From Proteus mirabilis ATCC 29906 (lineage in GTDB: Bacteria; Pseudomonadota; Gammaproteobacteria; Enterobacterales; Enterobacteriaceae), in assembly GCF_000160755.1 (NCBI RefSeq), contig NZ_GG668577.1:273164-321682 (forward strand): a stretch of DNA of 48,519 bases, in the 5' to 3' direction. The position numbers were made by a program, and so were the translations under genes. The notes under the pieces were generated by a model. The model was not told the origin of the DNA. It searched no databases and worked only from the letters and a program-made list of their open reading frames with translations. Each line of letters begins with the position of its first letter. Position 1 is the stretch's first letter. Positions 45,988 through 48,519 of the stretch are shown here, one piece after another.

Positions 45988-47108
45988 AGCCCGAACTCCT
46001 TCTGAGCAAATGCATATAGTTTATTTGGCTGTATTCCTGTTAAACTTTGAGCCTCTCTTAAAAGTATTTTTCCTTCTAACGCCTGAGTAATCACGGCAAT
46101 AGTAAGACGCTCACTAGTTCTCACTTTTTGGTTGCGATTATAATCGCCACCACTAGAGGTACTTTTTTCATTTATTATACTTACGTATTGTGTATATTCA
46201 TGTTTGCTTATCAGTTTTAAATCTACAGCTCGCCTAGCTATTACCCAGCTACTAACTCTGAAAATATCTCTCAACATATCAATATTTTCTTCAAGAGATA
46301 TACTATTATTCCATTTTTCTAAAAATATTATTTCTGGAGTTAAATATTCAGCAGCAGCAGCATTGCAAATCATCTCTTCTTTTTCTCGAGAGTTTATAGA
46401 TAGATCAGATATTGCGGACTGGCCGAGAATCAGATGAGATAACTCATGAACCAAAGTAAATATTTGTGCTGCTTTTGCATCGTTAGTGTTAATAAAAATT
46501 ACTGGTGCTATCTTATCTGCGATACAGAACCCTCGAAAATCATCAACACTAATAGGTCTTGTATTATTGCTTTTTACAACACCACTTCTCATGACTAGAA
46601 TTCCAAGAGACTCTATTTTTTTTACTAATACGGAGAAAAAATCCCTCCATTTACCTCTAGTTGGCGGAATTTGAAGGTCAATGTATTCTTTTATTGTAGC
46701 TACAATTTGCTTAGGGTGACTATTAGGTGGGAGCTTACCAATTAGCTCAACTTCAGGTATCCCATTGGATAAGGCATAATCTCTATACCAATCTTGTTTA
46801 ATTAACACATCACTAATAGTGTCTTTTAGTGCTACACTCACCTCGTTATTTCTACTTCCCACAGTTCTCCTATCTGGGATTGGTAGATTTTCTTCTGGTG
46901 GCGTATTGAGATATAAATACCCAAACGGGATTTTTGTTATATTTGCATATCGTTGCGCTTGTGCAAAAGAGATAGGTTCTTTACCTTCTTCCCATGCAAT
47001 AATTACATCAACAGGCTTTTTGAATTTTTCAGCAATATAATCCACAGAGAGAGAAGCTCTGCATCTCGCCCATGTAAGTATATTGTTGTTTATAAATGCC
47101 TGTGTCAT
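45984..47108 (-). CDS. HTH plus ImmA/IrrE-type metallopeptidase, probable antitoxin partner
   Basis: A 374-residue protein. Residues 1-65 look like an Xre-type helix-turn-helix (ILTWARCRASLSVDYIAEKFKKPVDVIIAWEEGKEPISFAQAQRYANITKIPFGYLYL). The central part is COG2856, with the zinc motif HELSH at 221-225 preceded by IFTLVHELSHLILG and followed by a Glu in AAAAEYLTPE. The C-terminal 70 residues may be a further helical domain. ImmA-type proteases cleave repressors in some mobile elements; in TA pairs this class acts as antitoxin. It lies between cI and the DUF4411 gene, has AAGG before the start and a candidate promoter of its own. Confidence 0.85.
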   Translation of the reverse strand: MTQAFINNNILTWARCRASLSVDYIAEKFKKPVDVIIAWEEGKEPISFAQAQRYANITKIPFGYLYLNTPPEENLPIPDRRTVGSRNNEVSVALKDTISDVLIKQDWYRDYALSNGIPEVELIGKLPPNSHPKQIVATIKEYIDLQIPPTRGKWRDFFSVLVKKIESLGILVMRSGVVKSNNTRPISVDDFRGFCIADKIAPVIFINTNDAKAAQIFTLVHELSHLILGQSAISDLSINSREKEEMICNAAAAEYLTPEIIFLEKWNNSISLEENIDMLRDIFRVSSWVIARRAVDLKLISKHEYTQYVSIINEKSTSSGGDYNRNQKVRTSERLTIAVITQALEGKILLREAQSLTGIQPNKLYAFAQKEFGL

Positions 47109-47147
47109 TGTATGCCTTGATATGTTATACGCTATTCTCTTTATTTG

Positions 47148-47176
47148 AGTATGTATTTAACTGAATAAAATATCAA
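47148..47176 (-). promoter_or_regulatory. Candidate own promoter of the HTH-protease/DUF4411 pair
   Basis: On the minus strand TTGATA (47176-47171), 17 bases, CATACT (47153-47148). It lies after the cI stop and a small hairpin, about 40 bases before the start codon. It would allow expression apart from the cI transcript. Confidence 0.4.
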
Positions 47177-47210
47177 TTTGGTTATACCTATTATTTCTTA
47201 TACATCACAA

Positions 47211-47230
47211 CATCTTTCTAAAGATGCTAT
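47211..47230 (-). terminator. Small hairpin after cI
   Basis: CATCTTT-AG-AAAGATG lies just past the cI stop. The T-run is missing, so it may only slow or partly stop transcription into the next genes. Confidence 0.3.
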
Positions 47231-47237
47231 GAGGCTA

Positions 47238-47879
47238 CTAAAAAAGTGTTTTACCTGTTTTTTCACAGATATCAATAAACTTGATAGGTTTAACTATAGC
47301 TGCGACATAATGAATTGTATCTACTTGGTCTGGTGATAACGTTATTGGTTTATGTGAGTTGTTGATACTGGTGAATTGATAGTCGCCATCTCTAGTTTTA
47401 TTAAAGATTTTTATCATGTTGTGACCATCAATCGTGCGTACAAATACCTCGTCACCTGTTTTTACTGATGTATTCGGTTCAACGACAACATACTCACCTG
47501 ATTGAATGCGAGGCCACATACTGTCACCTTTAACTTTGAGCCCGTATGCATCAACATCATCACTGTATATTTTTAACCATCCACTATGGGCTTCAATCAT
47601 ATCAACAGCACCATCGACACCTAGAAATGCTTCGCCACGTACTTTGACTAAACCTGATGGTATTTTACCTATGAATTCAACCTCATCATCCTGAATATCT
47701 TGGGTATCCAGATAACCAATAGGCATCCCATAGTCTCTTTCTAGACGACGAGCTGCCTTCTCTCCAAACGATGATTTACCACTCATCAGTTGAGATATAT
47801 AGCTTTTCTCTTTAGTGGGCAGGGTTTTACCTTTAAACCACTGTGAGAGTTTTATTTGTCTTAATTTTTTTATTTCCAT
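47238..47879 (-). CDS. cI: CI-type prophage repressor (S24 family)
   Basis: A 213-residue repressor with an N-terminal DNA-binding domain (about 1-60) and a C-terminal S24/LexA-like domain. The catalytic Ser120 is in KGDSMWPRIQSGEYVVVEP and the Lys157 in GHNMIKIFNKT. It is transcribed away from cro across the OR region, as in lambda. The usual Ala-Gly scissile pair is not evident: the expected region reads RGEAFLGVDG (81-90), so where or whether RecA-stimulated autocleavage happens is open. It should hold PL and PR off through the 18-bp operators. Confidence 0.92.
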   Translation of the reverse strand: MEIKKLRQIKLSQWFKGKTLPTKEKSYISQLMSGKSSFGEKAARRLERDYGMPIGYLDTQDIQDDEVEFIGKIPSGLVKVRGEAFLGVDGAVDMIEAHSGWLKIYSDDVDAYGLKVKGDSMWPRIQSGEYVVVEPNTSVKTGDEVFVRTIDGHNMIKIFNKTRDGDYQFTSINNSHKPITLSPDQVDTIHYVAAIVKPIKFIDICEKTGKTLF

Positions 47880-47890
47880 ACCTTTATTTT

Positions 47891-47946
47891 GATTAGTAAT
47901 GACTAAACAAGCAAATACTTGACGTTGGGTTTAGTGTTTAATAAAC
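47891..47946. promoter_or_regulatory. Right operators OR3, OR2 and OR1
   Basis: OR3 GATTAGTAATGACTAAAC (47891-47908), OR2 AACAAGCAAATACTTGAC (47907-47924) and OR1 GTTTAGTGTTTAATAAAC (47929-47946) are partial palindromes sharing the half-site GTTTAGT or AATACTTGAC with the left operators. They cover the interval between cI and cro. Confidence 0.7.
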
Positions 47947-47947
47947 T
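47919..47947 (+). promoter_or_regulatory. PR early promoter
   Basis: TTGACG (47919-47924), 17 bases, TAAACT (47942-47947). OR2 covers the -35 and OR1 covers the spacer and -10. The predicted start is about 20 bases before the cro ATG. Confidence 0.75.
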
Positions 47948-47975
47948 TCATATTTAAAACTAATGGAGAGTAAAT

Positions 47976-48203
47976 ATGGAGTTAAAAAAATATATAGATT
48001 CACTTGAGTGGGGTGGTGCTAAAGAATTAGCTGACCAATTGGGTGTTTCGAAGTCTTTCCTTTCTCAAATGGCATCTGGTGTTAGTGCTATTTCTCCTAA
48101 ACGTTGTGTTGAAATTGAAATAGCAACAAATGGTGCAGTTACACGCAGAGATTTAAGGCCAGACGATTGGTATAAAATTTGGCCTGAATTAGAAACTGTA
48201 TAG
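47976..48203 (+). CDS. cro: Cro-like repressor (YdaS family)
   Basis: A 75-residue helix-turn-helix protein. The DNA-binding region is GGAKELADQLGVSKSFLSQMASGVSAISPKRCVEIEIATNGAVTRRDLRPDDW, typical of Cro/YdaS proteins. It is the first rightward gene after PR and diverges from cI. GGAG lies 7 bases before the ATG. It is expected to repress the cI promoter and tune early transcription. Confidence 0.9.
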   Translation: MELKKYIDSLEWGGAKELADQLGVSKSFLSQMASGVSAISPKRCVEIEIATNGAVTRRDLRPDDWYKIWPELETV

Positions 48204-48210
48204 TTTTATT

Positions 48211-48263
48211 CGCTCTTTAACAATCGCAGTTTTTGACTGCTACGGAGTCGCTGATAAAGCGAC
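48211..48263 (+). promoter_or_regulatory. nutR: boxA and boxB of the right operon
   Basis: boxA is CGCTCTTTAACA (48211-48222), identical to the classical consensus. boxB is GTCGCTGATAAAGCGAC (48247-48263), a 6-bp stem with the same GATAA loop as nutL. Between them is another hairpin GCAGT-TTTTG-ACTGC (48226-48240). It lies between cro and the cII-like gene, as in lambda. Confidence 0.85.
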
Positions 48264-48345
48264 AACTTTTCCCCCAATATCAACTCATACGGAATGAGCC
48301 ACGGATCATTATTGTCCCTTAGTTAACTCATAAGGACTTTAAACA

Positions 48346-48519
48346 ATGGAATGCGCAAATACACGCAAACAATTCAATCAATTTATCTCTAATCACCTAA
48401 TAGCTTCAGCATTACAAGCATTGAGAAATAAAACTCAGTCTGCTGTGGCTAGAACGTTAGGTGTCCATGATTCAACAATCCTACGTCGTACTGAAAAATA
48501 TCCTGAAATATGCGAAACA
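48346..48519 (+). CDS. cII: CII-like transcription activator, 5' part
   Basis: The first 58 codons of a gene that runs off the window. It has AAGGA 8-9 bases before the ATG. The sequence ASALQALRNKTQSAVARTLGVHDSTILRRTEKYPEI has the helix-turn-helix layout of CII proteins (lambda: ALLNKIAMLGTEKTAEAVGVDKSQISRW). The position after cro and nutR fits. CII in lambda activates the lysogeny promoters; target sites here were not found. Confidence 0.78.
   Translation, partial: MECANTRKQFNQFISNHLIASALQALRNKTQSAVARTLGVHDSTILRRTEKYPEICET

Larger units (their letters stand above)
36989..48519. mobile_element. Left part of a lambdoid prophage integrated at serT
   Basis: Integrase next to a tRNA, an excisionase-like AlpA protein, a leftward early operon with SSB and ERF recombination proteins, an N-like antiterminator with nut sites, a cI/cro switch and a cII-like gene form the canonical lambdoid order. 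Many genes are small, have no chromosomal counterpart in the E. coli order and overlap by a few bases. The right half, with replication, lysis, head and tail genes and attR, lies outside the window. Confidence 0.95.

Noticed and set aside
1-48519. CRISPR arrays, insertion sequences or rRNA genes
   Set aside because: No regularly spaced repeat array, transposase-like protein or rRNA sequence was seen on reading through both strands by eye.

Overview
The window is a stretch of chromosome from a low-GC enterobacterium, most likely Proteus or a close relative in the Morganellaceae. The call rests on gene order and protein similarity recognised by eye, since no database search was possible. From about 1,000 to 37,000 the order is that of the E. 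coli 21-22 min region, with losses: aspC, a general porin of the ompF type, asnS, pncB, pepN, pyrD, zapC, ycbX, rlmL, uup, pqiABC, rmf, fabA, lonH, matP, ompA, sulA, sxy, yccS, helD, mgsA, yccU, hspQ, acyP, tusE, and tRNA-Ser(UGA) (serT). Local departures are a decayed TacAT-type toxin-antitoxin remnant left of aspC, a DUF1016 (YhcG-like) nuclease gene between pepN and pyrD, an ASCH-domain gene between pqiC and rmf, a yccS gene split by a frameshift, and no rlmI or yccA at their expected places.

Many control signals of the core genes can be read: an OmpR-type repeat upstream of the porin, a PurR-like box at pyrD, a FabR palindrome at fabA, a near-consensus LexA box at sulA, an ompA promoter with a long leader, and intrinsic terminators after most units.

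From serT (36,901) to the right edge lies the left part of a lambdoid prophage, cut off inside its cII-like gene. The integrase gene abuts the tRNA. Between them are two sets of three 10-bp repeats that look like integrase arm sites. A long leftward early operon carries an AlpA-like regulator, a small zinc-finger protein, a frameshifted MT-A70 adenine methyltransferase, NinX-like and DUF2528 proteins, a membrane protein, an ASCH protein, SSB and an ERF annealing protein. A rightward ClpP-like serine protease gene interrupts this operon.

The immunity region follows the lambda plan: N, PL/OL, accessory genes, cI, PR/OR, cro, nutR, cII. The N-like protein has an arginine-rich motif resembling P22 N. 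Both nut sites can be read, with boxA and a boxB hairpin of identical GATAA loop. PL and PR share the form TTGAC(C/G)-17 bp-TAAACT and are overlaid by related 18-bp operators.

The most interesting locus is in the slot that lambda uses for rexAB. It holds a translationally coupled pair, an HTH plus ImmA/IrrE-type metalloprotease and a DUF4411 PIN-like protein, with its own candidate promoter. The arrangement suggests a lysogen-expressed toxin-antitoxin or phage-exclusion module; that function is inference.
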